Under the pieces are notes generated by a model. That model searched no databases. It was not told where the DNA came from and saw nothing but the letters and a program-made list of their open reading frames with translations. Below, in pieces: positions 1 through 5,834 of a stretch of DNA of 5,834 nt. Position 1 is the stretch's first letter; every line of letters begins with the position of its first letter. Origin of the DNA: an uncultured beta proteobacterium. Its GTDB lineage: Bacteria; Pseudomonadota; Gammaproteobacteria; Burkholderiales; Burkholderiaceae_C. The position numbers were made by a program, and so were the translations under genes. The stretch is taken from assembly GCA_903870955.1 (NCBI GenBank), contig CAIQEX010000355.1:1-5834 (forward strand), in the 5' to 3' direction.

Positions 1-73
1 CTACGCCTACGACCAGCTAGCCACCGTGCTGGATGCAGCGCAGGAGTATGGCGTGGCGCTGCAACCGGGTTGA
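1..73 (+). CDS. C-terminal end of an unrecognised protein (5' part outside window)
   Basis: An open frame enters from the left edge (first full codon at 2) and ends at TGA 71-73, giving 23 residues ending in YGVALQPG. Its codons are GC-rich and the residues (YAYDQLATVLDAAQEYGVAL) look like an ordinary amphipathic helix at a protein C-terminus. I do not recognise the family. An alternative is that this frame is open by chance, because 23 codons is short. In its favour, the facing minus-strand gene stops at 149, which leaves a normal convergent gap of about 75 bases. The stop codon lies in the first unit of the 11-bp tandem repeat that fills that gap. Confidence 0.5.
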   Translation, partial: YAYDQLATVLDAAQEYGVALQPG

Positions 74-122
74 TGTTCGGTTGAAGCCGGGTTGATGTCG
101 GTTTGACGTCGGATTGAAGCCG
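68..122. repeat. Five-copy 11-bp tandem repeat between convergent genes
   Basis: Five consecutive 11-base units begin at 68, 79, 90, 101 and 112: GGTTGATGTTC, GGTTGAAGCCG, GGTTGATGTCG, GTTTGACGTCG, GATTGAAGCCG. The core TTGA is invariant and the remaining positions vary modestly. Units 2 and 5 share the AAGCCG ending, and units 1 and 3 share GGTTGATGT. Because 11 is not a multiple of 3, the TGA in each unit falls in all three plus-strand frames. The upstream gene's stop is the TGA of unit 1. No recombinase, cas gene or spacer pattern accompanies it. Origin by slippage is likely, and a function is unknown. Confidence 0.8.
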
Positions 123-148
123 GCTGTTTCTTATAAGTCCTATGGGTT

Positions 149-319
149 TTAATCGGCCGCCTGGTCTGTCACGCCAGGTGTGTGGGCAGTTTGATTCTTC
201 GCCGCTTCAGCCTGCTTGAGGGCTTCCCTTTTGCGGCGTTCCTTTTTCACATCCTGGATTTGCCACAGGCCAAATACCAGCACCAGCACAAATATCCCCA
301 TTTCAATCCACATGCCCAT
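149..319 (-). CDS. Small single-span membrane protein, 56 aa, function unknown
   Basis: ATG at 319-317 opens a 56-codon frame ending in TAA (151-149). The protein starts MGMWIEMG, followed by a strongly hydrophobic segment (about residues 8-20, IFVLVLVFGLW). Next comes a very basic, charged stretch (about 24-41, rich in K, R and E) and a polar tail ending in TDQAAD. This is the layout of a small inner-membrane protein with a short N-terminus, one membrane helix and a charged, probably helical cytoplasmic tail (positive-inside rule). GGAGGT at 330-325 lies 5 bases before the ATG, a near-perfect ribosome binding site that supports translation. A second ATG two codons later (313-311) is a possible alternative start. 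It faces the gene ending at 73. No function can be assigned; it could also be a small subunit or regulator of a membrane complex. Confidence 0.7.
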   Translation of the reverse strand: MGMWIEMGIFVLVLVFGLWQIQDVKKERRKREALKQAEAAKNQTAHTPGVTDQAAD

Positions 320-324
320 GCGGC

Positions 325-330
325 ACCTCC
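325..330 (-). promoter_or_regulatory. Shine-Dalgarno site of the 56-aa membrane protein
   Basis: On the minus strand, GGAGGT is followed by five bases and then ATG (319). It is a full-strength anti-16S match at good spacing and is the main reason for treating this short frame as a real gene. Confidence 0.75.
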
Positions 331-341
331 CGGGTTTGAGA

Positions 342-358
342 GCCCTTAACCCAAGGGC
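342..358. promoter_or_regulatory. Perfect inverted repeat upstream of the 56-aa protein gene
   Basis: GCCCTT (342-347) and AAGGGC (353-358) form a perfect 6-bp inverted repeat around a 5-base centre. It sits 22 bases upstream of the start codon of the small gene, just before its Shine-Dalgarno site. It could be an operator half-site pair or a hairpin in the 5' leader. No T-tract follows on either strand, so it does not look like an intrinsic terminator. I could not identify a convincing -35/-10 pair in 320-443 on either strand. Confidence 0.3.
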
Positions 359-443
359 GCATTGGGGACAGCTTAAGTTCGTGAGCTGCGTCTAGAAAGC
401 TAGGGAAAGTACGCGGATCGGCGACGGATTCTGGATAGGTCGT

Positions 444-848
444 ATGGAACTGGTTTTCAAACGCGTCCGCACACCATCCCATAGTTCAACCGCCAGCGCG
501 AAGCATTGGCTGCGCCGTTGGTTCACCTCCATTGCCCTATTTCTTTGGCCGATTTTCCAATGGCCCGGTAGCTGTCGAGTTTCTGGCGCAACAACTCGGC
601 CTGCCGCTGGATGACCACGCGGTGGGCCATCTTTCCAACGCCGTGGCGCTGCTCTACGCACGGGGCGCGCGCCATTTTTTTGTTGCCCAATCTGCCCGCC
701 CTGGGGCTGACCCCCGCTACGAATGCATCCTGAGTTCCTTCAATGGCCAGACCTCCAGTTATCTCTACTGGGACGCTGTGCACCCACCGCCGAAGGGCAT
801 GCGTTGATCGCAGCGCAGTTTTTGTCGGCACTGCCGCCGTCAGAATAG
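444..848 (+). pseudogene. Degraded GDSL/SGNH-family lipase (esterase/hemolysin-like) gene
   Basis: From 532 the frame reads PYFFGRFSNGP, then EFLAQQLGLPLDDHAVG, then LYARGARHFFVAQ and YLYWDAVHP. These resemble, in order, the FSNGP block, the L.DYAVGGA region, the AGAR.FLV strand and the C-terminal D-x-x-H block (Asp codon 772-774, His codon 781-783) of secreted GDSL lipases. The pieces lie far too close together. The normal body between AVGG and the AGAR strand, and between that strand and the WDAVHP block, is missing. After HP the frame hits a stop at 808. The next frame, however, reads EGHALIAAQFLSALPPSE to TAG 846-848, the usual ending of the family, so one base was lost near 787-791. An in-part signal-peptide-like frame (ATG 444, KHWLRRWFTSIALFL) precedes it in a different frame. 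The GDS catalytic-serine block is absent. The C-terminal frameshift is strongly supported; the exact 5' limit is uncertain. Confidence 0.72.
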
Positions 849-885
849 ACCGCTGTGGGCGATGTCCCTGGACTCGCCAACCTTA

Positions 886-900
886 GGGCACAAGGTGCCT
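886..900 (-). terminator. Weak hairpin at the end of the three-gene operon
   Basis: GGCAC (887-891) and GTGCC (895-899) pair around a 3-base loop, extended by a G-T wobble (886/900). The hairpin lies immediately after, and touching, the stop codon of the adaptor gene. There is no run of U after it on the minus strand (the sequence continues TAAGGTTGG), so a classic intrinsic terminator is doubtful. It could stabilise the 3' end of the transcript or be chance. Confidence 0.2.
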
Positions 901-1739
901 CAAAATTGCACGTTGCATTTCACGCCAGCCGGTATGTCGCCCTTGGGGTTAGGCAAATCCAGGCGGACCCGAAAAGTGCCGCTGGCTGAATCGACGACCC
1001 GGTCGATCACCGACACCTTGGCCGCATAGCTTGAATTTTGCGGATGCTCGGGCAGCACCGTGGCCTGCATGCCCGAGCGAATGCTGCCAAACAAGCCGAC
1101 CGGCAAGACCACGTCAACCCGCAGCGGGTTAATTTGGGCCAGACGCAATATGGGCTTGGCACTTTCGCCGACCTGGGCAATCTCGCCCACCTGCTGCAAG
1201 CGCTCGGTCACCACACCGGTGATGGGGCTGCGAATGCGGCGCTGCTCAATCAATTCCTGCAACCGGCGTTGCTCCAGTTCGGCTAGGCGTCGGTTGTCCT
1301 GTGCTTCCACGATGCCGGCCTCGGCCAGCTTCATCTCGCCGGCACTGTCATCACGGTCCTGCGCGGCAATGAACTGCTCTTGTACCAATTCATCGCGGCG
1401 CTGCAATTTGGTCTGGGCCGCATCACGCCGGCTTTGGGCCGTCTTGACCTGCCCTTCCATCACCGCACGGTAACGCGCGGCCTCCAGTGCCGCCCGGTCT
1501 GCGCCACTTTCCAACTCGACCAGCACCTGCCCCTTGCGCACTTCGCCGCCGCGGTCCACTGCAATGGCGTCGATGCGCCCTTCCACGGTGCTGCGCAGTT
1601 CCACCCTTTGCAAGGGCTCGATCAGGCAGCTGTAGCTTTGGCCGGCAATTGCGCCCGCGCAACCGGCGGCCCAGCCCAATCCAGCCAGCCCAGCCAATTT
1701 CAACAAAAGGGTTCGTGAAGCTTGAGGGTGCAAATTCAT
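900..1739 (-). CDS. Periplasmic adaptor subunit (RND/HlyD membrane fusion protein type)
   Basis: This 279-residue protein has the adaptor layout. An N-terminal export signal (residues 1-32, hydrophobic from about 11) is followed by a first half-lipoyl motif (about 46-78, EGRIDAIAVDRGGEVRKGQV), then a long charged alpha-helical hairpin (about 82-168). The second half-lipoyl motif comes next (about 168-200, IRSPITGVVTERLQQVGEIA), followed by a beta-barrel-like end (about 203-279). Such proteins bridge an inner-membrane transporter and an outer-membrane channel across the periplasm. It is short beside classic adaptors such as AcrA (about 400 aa) and appears to end after the beta-barrel. I chose ATG at 1739 because AGGA (1750-1747) lies 7 bases upstream and the signal peptide follows directly. 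A GTG at 1766 in the same frame, overlapping the previous stop, would add nine residues. Cleavage could be by signal peptidase I after AIA (residue 32); Cys27 after AAG is a weak lipobox alternative. It is the last gene of the operon, and no pump gene lies beside it. Confidence 0.88.
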   Translation of the reverse strand: MNLHPQASRTLLLKLAGLAGLGWAAGCAGAIAGQSYSCLIEPLQRVELRSTVEGRIDAIAVDRGGEVRKGQVLVELESGADRAALEAARYRAVMEGQVKTAQSRRDAAQTKLQRRDELVQEQFIAAQDRDDSAGEMKLAEAGIVEAQDNRRLAELEQRRLQELIEQRRIRSPITGVVTERLQQVGEIAQVGESAKPILRLAQINPLRVDVVLPVGLFGSIRSGMQATVLPEHPQNSSYAAKVSVIDRVVDSASGTFRVRLDLPNPKGDIPAGVKCNVQF

Positions 1740-1746
1740 ACCTGTT

Positions 1747-1750
1747 TCCT
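1747..1750 (-). promoter_or_regulatory. Ribosome binding site choosing the adaptor start
   Basis: AGGA (within CAGGAAACAGGT) lies 7 bases before ATG 1739 on the minus strand. It favours this ATG over the in-frame GTG at 1766, whose upstream bases belong to the end of the SecA-like gene and carry no good match. Confidence 0.55.
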
Positions 1751-1762
1751 GTTCAGCTAATT

Positions 1763-3748
1763 TCACAAAGGATCACCGGAGAAGCCCATCGACTGCTCGA
1801 GTTGACGGTCGCGTTGGGTGGCATCGCGGCGGGTCCGGGCATGCATTTTTTCGGCACGGGCCTGGGCTGCGCGCCGGCTGCGGGTCACCCAAAAAGTCGA
1901 GGGGCGCGCCATGCGCCGCAACCAGCGCAAGGTGGGCCCGCCATGCTGGACAAACAAGTCATCGTCCAACGCCAGCACGGCCATGCATTCACCCGGCTGG
2001 CCCTGGCGCGCGCAGCGGCCCAGCAGTTGCCGGTCAATCCGGGGCGACTCGTGGTACTCGGTCAGCACCACGCACAACCCGCCCAGCGCCGCGACACCTT
2101 CACCCAACGCAATATCGGTGCCCCGCCCGGCCATATTGGTGGCCACGGTGACGGCCGCACGCATGCCTGCGCCGGCCACCACGGCGGCTTCTTCGGCGTC
2201 CTGCCGGGCATTCAGCACCTGATGCGCCAAGCCGTGCCGGGTCAGCCGCTGACTCAAAATTTCTGACGCCTGCACCGAGCGCGTACCGACCAGCACCGGT
2301 TGCCCGCGCGCATGGCGCAGCGCCACCTGCTGCACCACGGTTTGCCATTTTTCCTCAGCGTTGGCACACACGGTATCGGGCTGGTAACGCCGCGCACTCG
2401 GTTTGTGGGTGGGAATCGTCACGATGTCCAGGCGGTAGACCACGGCCAACTCACGCGCCATCTCGCGGGCCGTGCCGGTCATGCCCGACAGGCGCAAATA
2501 GCGGGCAAAAAATCGCTGGTAGGTGATGCGCGCCTGGGTTCGGGTGCGCTCGGAAAGCGCCACACCTTCCTTGCATTCGATCATCTGGTGCAGGCCCTGT
2601 TCCCAGGTTCTGCCGGGCAAGACACGGCCGGTGTACTCGTCAATGATTTGCACCGCGCCTTCGGCATCCACCAGGTAGTGGCGATCCCGCTCAAACAGGA
2701 CCAAGGCCCGCAGTGCCTGGGTAATCAGGTGCTCACGCGCATGGGCAGCACCCCACAAGCCACCCTGCCCGCTTTGTTGTGCCTGCAGTGCCAGCCGTTC
2801 ACAGCCCTGGCGGCTGAGAGTGACCTGTCGCCGTCCGGCATCGAGTTCGTAGTCTTCGCCCGGTGTCAGTGCTGCGGCCCATTGCAGGGCCTGCGGCATG
2901 TCCGCGGCGTGTTCGTAGTTGCCATCCTTGACCGCCAGAATCAGCGGGGTTCGGGCCTCGTCAATCAGAATGCTGTCGGCCTCGTCGACGATGGCAAAGT
3001 GCAGGCCCCGCAGCACCGGTGGTGCGCTCATGGTGCCCCACAACTGGCGCGCACTGAGTTGCGCCACAGTGGCCCGGCCACCGGCGGCCACGCGATCGCG
3101 CAGGTAATCAAACACCATCTCCTTGCCCGTGCAATAGGCGACTTCGCAGGCATAGGCGTTGCGCTTGTCGGCCTGTTCCCGGCCGTGCACCACGACCCCG
3201 ACACGCAAGCCCGCAAAGGCCAGCAGCGGCTGCATCGTGCTGGCATCGCGTTCGGCCAGATAGTCGTTGACCGTGACCACGTGCACCGGTACACCGGCAC
3301 ACGCAACCAGGCAAGCGGCCAGACCTGCGGTCAGGGTTTTGCCCTCGCCGGTCTGCATTTCGGCCAGCTTTCCGCGCACCAAGGTGGCGGCACCCACCAA
3401 TTGCGTCGCATAGGGCCGCATGCCCAGGGCGCGGTGCGCAGCCTCGGCCACCAGCAACAGCGCCTGGTGCAGAGGTGCCACGGCGCCCGGCAGGATCGCC
3501 TGGGGTGCCACGGCACGCAGTTGTGCCACCAAAGCCGCGTCATCCAGCGCCGACAATTCAGCCGATCGTGCCTGCATGGCCGCAGTGAGCGTCCGAATTT
3601 CACGCGCCGGTGGTTGCGCCAGCCATTGCCGGCCGGTTGCCATGACCCCCAGCGCCCATTGGTCCACCAGGCCCACGGGTTTGTCTTCGCGTTCGACAAA
3701 GGCGGTTCGGGCCAGACGCGTCGCGGGGGAGATCAGCGGATTGACCAT
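1763..3748 (-). CDS. Truncated SecA-like ATPase (accessory SecA paralogue)
   Basis: This 661-residue protein carries the SecA DEAD motor, which uses ATP hydrolysis to move polypeptides at the inner membrane. Visible in order are a Q-motif region (LGMRPYATQLVG, about 108-119), Walker A MQTGEGKT (131-138), TVNDYLAERDA (159-169), FDYLRD (213-218), Walker B DEADSILIDEARTPLI (255-270), a short preprotein-crosslinking region (about 271-365), IIDEYTGRVLPGR (368-380), SGMTGTA (421-427), PVLVGTRSV (484-492), VATNMAGRGTDIAL (535-548) and motif VI QLLGRCARQG (574-583). Only about 77 residues follow, an RxxQxR-rich helix resembling the start of the SecA scaffold helix. The helical wing, the rest of the scaffold, IRA1 and the zinc-binding tail of a roughly 900-residue SecA are absent. 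ATG 3748 is two bases after the previous stop, with no clear Shine-Dalgarno, so translation is probably coupled. A GTG at 3805 in frame would overlap the upstream gene. It is unlikely to be the housekeeping secA, given the truncation and the company it keeps. Confidence 0.9.
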   Translation of the reverse strand: MVNPLISPATRLARTAFVEREDKPVGLVDQWALGVMATGRQWLAQPPAREIRTLTAAMQARSAELSALDDAALVAQLRAVAPQAILPGAVAPLHQALLLVAEAAHRALGMRPYATQLVGAATLVRGKLAEMQTGEGKTLTAGLAACLVACAGVPVHVVTVNDYLAERDASTMQPLLAFAGLRVGVVVHGREQADKRNAYACEVAYCTGKEMVFDYLRDRVAAGGRATVAQLSARQLWGTMSAPPVLRGLHFAIVDEADSILIDEARTPLILAVKDGNYEHAADMPQALQWAAALTPGEDYELDAGRRQVTLSRQGCERLALQAQQSGQGGLWGAAHAREHLITQALRALVLFERDRHYLVDAEGAVQIIDEYTGRVLPGRTWEQGLHQMIECKEGVALSERTRTQARITYQRFFARYLRLSGMTGTAREMARELAVVYRLDIVTIPTHKPSARRYQPDTVCANAEEKWQTVVQQVALRHARGQPVLVGTRSVQASEILSQRLTRHGLAHQVLNARQDAEEAAVVAGAGMRAAVTVATNMAGRGTDIALGEGVAALGGLCVVLTEYHESPRIDRQLLGRCARQGQPGECMAVLALDDDLFVQHGGPTLRWLRRMARPSTFWVTRSRRAAQARAEKMHARTRRDATQRDRQLEQSMGFSGDPL

Positions 3749-3750
3749 GC

Positions 3751-5834
3751 TCAGGCACTGAACTTGGACAAGAACATGCGCCGCAGGGCACGCCCCGCAC
3801 GCCACCCCACGGGCTCCGGGCTGTGCTCAAAGCGCACCAGCACGCGACTGCCAAGCAATTCGTGCGGCACTTCCATCGGCAGGCTGAGCTCAAATTCAAA
3901 CAGGGCGTCCAGGGTGGTGAGTCCCTTGTCATCCCGGGGATCGGTCACCTGCTCGCCCCCGCCCTTGTTACCGAGTGCCGCACTCGGCAGTTGATGTACC
4001 GCGGCAGGGGCCAGCCGCAGCAGCGTGGCATCCCAGCGCGTGCCACTGTCCTGCGCCATGCGCACCTCGGCGTGTTGGGTGTCCAGATGCACGGCGTCGA
4101 CCTCGCTTTGCGGCACCACCAGGCGCACCAGGGGCGCGTCGGCAGTGCGCACATAGCCCACCACATCACCCTGCTTTAAAAATCGCCCTGGCAAGTCCGC
4201 CGGCGTCTCCAGCAAAAAGACGCCGGCCGCACGGGTGCGCAGTGTCAGCTGCCGGGCCTCATCCTGCATACGGGCCAGCGCGGCAAGTTCCTGCGCCCAC
4301 TGTTGTTCAAACTGCTGGGCCTTGGCCTGGGACTGGCCCCAGGCGGCGTCCAGGCGCACCTTCATTTCATCGGCACGGGCCTGTTGCGCCTGAATCTTGG
4401 CCGTCAGTGCCGGCTCCACCATGTCCAGCACCGGCACGTCACGTTCCAACCAAGCGCCGGGGGTGGCCAGCACCTGGTGCACAAAACCCTCGCTCTGCGC
4501 CCGCAAAATGGCGCTTTCGGGTAACCAGAGCACGCCTTGCGCCAAGGTGTGGTGGGGCAAGGGCACGACAAATAGACCCAGTAGCAGCAAGCCAGTGGCA
4601 GCGGCCAGCACGCCGCGCACGCGCACCATGCGGTCGGCAAACTGTGGCCCCACCCAAAGCGTGCGCAACGCCTTGAATGCCGGCCACAGCAGGCTTTGAC
4701 CCAGCGTCCACAGCGCCATCATGACGCCCACCACATAAAACCGGCTGGCCACCAGCAGGGCGATGCCCAAGGCCACGATCAGCCGATACACATACGAGGC
4801 GGGTCCAAAAAAAACAAACCAGCGGCGCTCGCCGGGCGTGGCCGAAAGCGGTTCAGTGCCGCGCACACCAAACACATAGCGCTCGGTCAGATGCTGCCAA
4901 TGGCGCGTTGCCCGGGCGGCCAGATTGGGAATCTCGATCAGGTCGGCCAGGATGTAATAGCCATCAAAACGCAGCAGCGGATTGCCATTGAAAAACAGCG
5001 TCGTGATGCTGGCCAGCACGGCGACGTTGTAGGCCACACCGCGTGCCACGCCGGGCTCCAGCAGCAGCCAGGCGTAAAAGGCGATGGCGGCGATAGCAAA
5101 CTCGGCCAGCATGCCGGCGGCACCCACCAGCGCACGCTGCCACTTGCTGACAAAGGCGGCCGAATGCGAGGCGTCCACGTAGGGCACAGGGTAGAGCATC
5201 AGCAGCATCACACCGGTTTCGTGCACCTCGCCACCAAACACCTTGCAGGCCAGGCCATGGCCCATCTCATGCACGATTTTGACCAGCGGAAACAGCAGCG
5301 CCAGCATCAGCAGGTTGTCGCTGGCCAGCAACTGGTCGCGCGAGGTGGCGACCAATTCAGACCAGTGGGCCGGCACAACGAAAAGCGCGGGCAGCACCAA
5401 GGCCAGCCACAGGGCGATCACCCAGGTCCCACGCAAAGGACTGACAAGCCGCGCCAGGCGGGTTAAAAAAGCATCCGGGTCCCAGAGTGGAAAACGCAGG
5501 CCCATGGGATTGCCCAGGCGCGAGAACCACATGCGGCGCACCTGCTTGCCGCGGCGCTCCAGCAGTTCGGCCAGATCGGGCGTGACGTCCACTTGCACCA
5601 GATCGGCAGCGTGCAGCGTGGACAGCAGGCGCAGGATTTCATCCTGTGTCGGTGTGGCGTCGTCGAGATCGGCACTCAAGACCTGCCACAAGGCATCCAG
5701 GCTGCGGCTGCCATCCAGCAAATGCAGGATGCGGTAGGCCTGAAAATTAAACCGGTGGTGCTTTCCGCCCAGTCTGTCTTCGATCACATACCAGACGGCA
5801 CCCCGGTAGGCATGGCGGTGAATGCGCACATGGC
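3751..5834 (-). CDS. Membrane M50-type metalloprotease fused to PqqD-like and HlyD-like domains (5' end outside window)
   Basis: The frame is open to the right edge and ends in TGA 3753-3751. Counting from GTG 5829 it has 692 residues, but the frame continues upstream with His, and the start RIHRHAYRG looks internal, so the true start probably lies beyond 5834. Residues about 10-80 (WYVIEDRLGGKHHRFN, then ILHLLDG and EILRLLSTLHAADLVQ) resemble a PqqD-type winged-helix domain, the fold used as a peptide-recognition element in RiPP pathways. A multi-span membrane region follows (helices near 134-155, 172-186, 232-258, 264-281, 343-362, 364-386, 404-423). It carries HEMGH (187-191), the zinc-binding HExxH of M50 site-2-type proteases, and NPLLRFDGYY (283-292), the conserved second motif with the Asp ligand. 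The C-terminal third is adaptor-like: a half-lipoyl motif (about 432-472), a coiled coil (476-530), a second half-lipoyl motif (533-560) and a beta-rich end. This matches the 'putative peptide zinc metalloprotease' plus HlyD architecture. Whether it cleaves, or only scaffolds export, is unknown. Confidence 0.88.
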   Translation of the reverse strand, partial: HVRIHRHAYRGAVWYVIEDRLGGKHHRFNFQAYRILHLLDGSRSLDALWQVLSADLDDATPTQDEILRLLSTLHAADLVQVDVTPDLAELLERRGKQVRRMWFSRLGNPMGLRFPLWDPDAFLTRLARLVSPLRGTWVIALWLALVLPALFVVPAHWSELVATSRDQLLASDNLLMLALLFPLVKIVHEMGHGLACKVFGGEVHETGVMLLMLYPVPYVDASHSAAFVSKWQRALVGAAGMLAEFAIAAIAFYAWLLLEPGVARGVAYNVAVLASITTLFFNGNPLLRFDGYYILADLIEIPNLAARATRHWQHLTERYVFGVRGTEPLSATPGERRWFVFFGPASYVYRLIVALGIALLVASRFYVVGVMMALWTLGQSLLWPAFKALRTLWVGPQFADRMVRVRGVLAAATGLLLLGLFVVPLPHHTLAQGVLWLPESAILRAQSEGFVHQVLATPGAWLERDVPVLDMVEPALTAKIQAQQARADEMKVRLDAAWGQSQAKAQQFEQQWAQELAALARMQDEARQLTLRTRAAGVFLLETPADLPGRFLKQGDVVGYVRTADAPLVRLVVPQSEVDAVHLDTQHAEVRMAQDSGTRWDATLLRLAPAAVHQLPSAALGNKGGGEQVTDPRDDKGLTTLDALFEFELSLPMEVPHELLGSRVLVRFEHSPEPVGWRAGRALRRMFLSKFSA

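Noticed and set aside
68..122. CRISPR array or phage attachment site
   Set aside because: The 11-base units abut with no spacers, and no cas, integrase or tRNA gene is present.
160..178. CCTGG / CCAGG hairpin as a terminator of the left gene
   Set aside because: It has only five base pairs with a nine-base loop and no T-tract, and it lies inside the 56-aa coding frame.
369..388. CAGCT / AGCTG inverted repeat in the spacer before the lipase relic
   Set aside because: It is a five-base stem with a ten-base loop, which is within chance expectation. No promoter elements could be placed around it.
392..831. Minus-strand frames at 392-661 and 523-831 opposite the lipase relic
   Set aside because: Neither shows a family resemblance. 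The plus strand carries ordered GDSL lipase blocks, so these frames are incidental.
1763..3748. Calling this gene the housekeeping secA
   Set aside because: It lacks the C-terminal third and the zinc-binding tail, has an altered motif VI and lies in an operon with protease and adaptor genes. An accessory paralogue fits better.
2300..3994. A 564-codon open frame on the plus strand opposite the SecA-like gene
   Set aside because: The opposite strand encodes unmistakable SecA motifs over the same span. The plus-strand translation is rich in Gln, His, Arg and Gly with no recognisable domain, as expected of an antisense shadow in GC-rich DNA.
3975..5466. Long plus-strand frames (for example 3975-4676 and 4696-5466) opposite the M50 gene
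   Set aside because: They have low-complexity His/Gln/Pro/Arg-rich translations and lie opposite a well-supported protease/adaptor gene. They are shadows.

Overview
The window is GC-rich DNA with dense, nearly overlapping genes. It looks like a proteobacterial chromosome, and the style of the proteins most resembles Burkholderiales (Comamonadaceae-like). That assignment is an inference from protein style and base composition; no rRNA or other marker gene is present.

Left part (1-900). The last 23 codons of an unrecognised plus-strand gene end at 73. The stop codon lies inside a five-copy 11-bp tandem repeat (68-122). Facing it is a small minus-strand gene (149-319) for a 56-residue single-span membrane protein with a strong Shine-Dalgarno sequence. 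Then comes a short spacer with an inverted repeat. A plus-strand relic of a GDSL/SGNH-family lipase follows (about 444-848); it has a clear frameshift at its end and has lost most of its middle, including the catalytic-serine region.

Right part (900-5834). Three minus-strand genes form a tight operon, read from right to left. The first is a membrane protein fusing a PqqD-like N-terminal domain, an M50-type zinc-protease membrane domain (HEMGH and FDG motifs) and a C-terminal HlyD-like adaptor module; its extreme N-terminus lies outside the window. Two bases after its stop begins a 661-residue SecA-like ATPase. It has the complete SecA motor but lacks most of the C-terminal third of a housekeeping SecA. 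The third gene encodes a short periplasmic adaptor of the RND/HlyD (membrane fusion protein) type.

The operon joins a possible substrate-recognition domain, an intramembrane-type protease, a SecA-type motor and two periplasmic adaptor modules. No ABC or RND pump and no outer-membrane channel gene lies within the window. The most economical reading is a dedicated accessory export or processing machine for a particular cargo, probably encoded nearby. Its function and cargo cannot be established from this window. The promoter of the operon lies upstream, beyond 5834.
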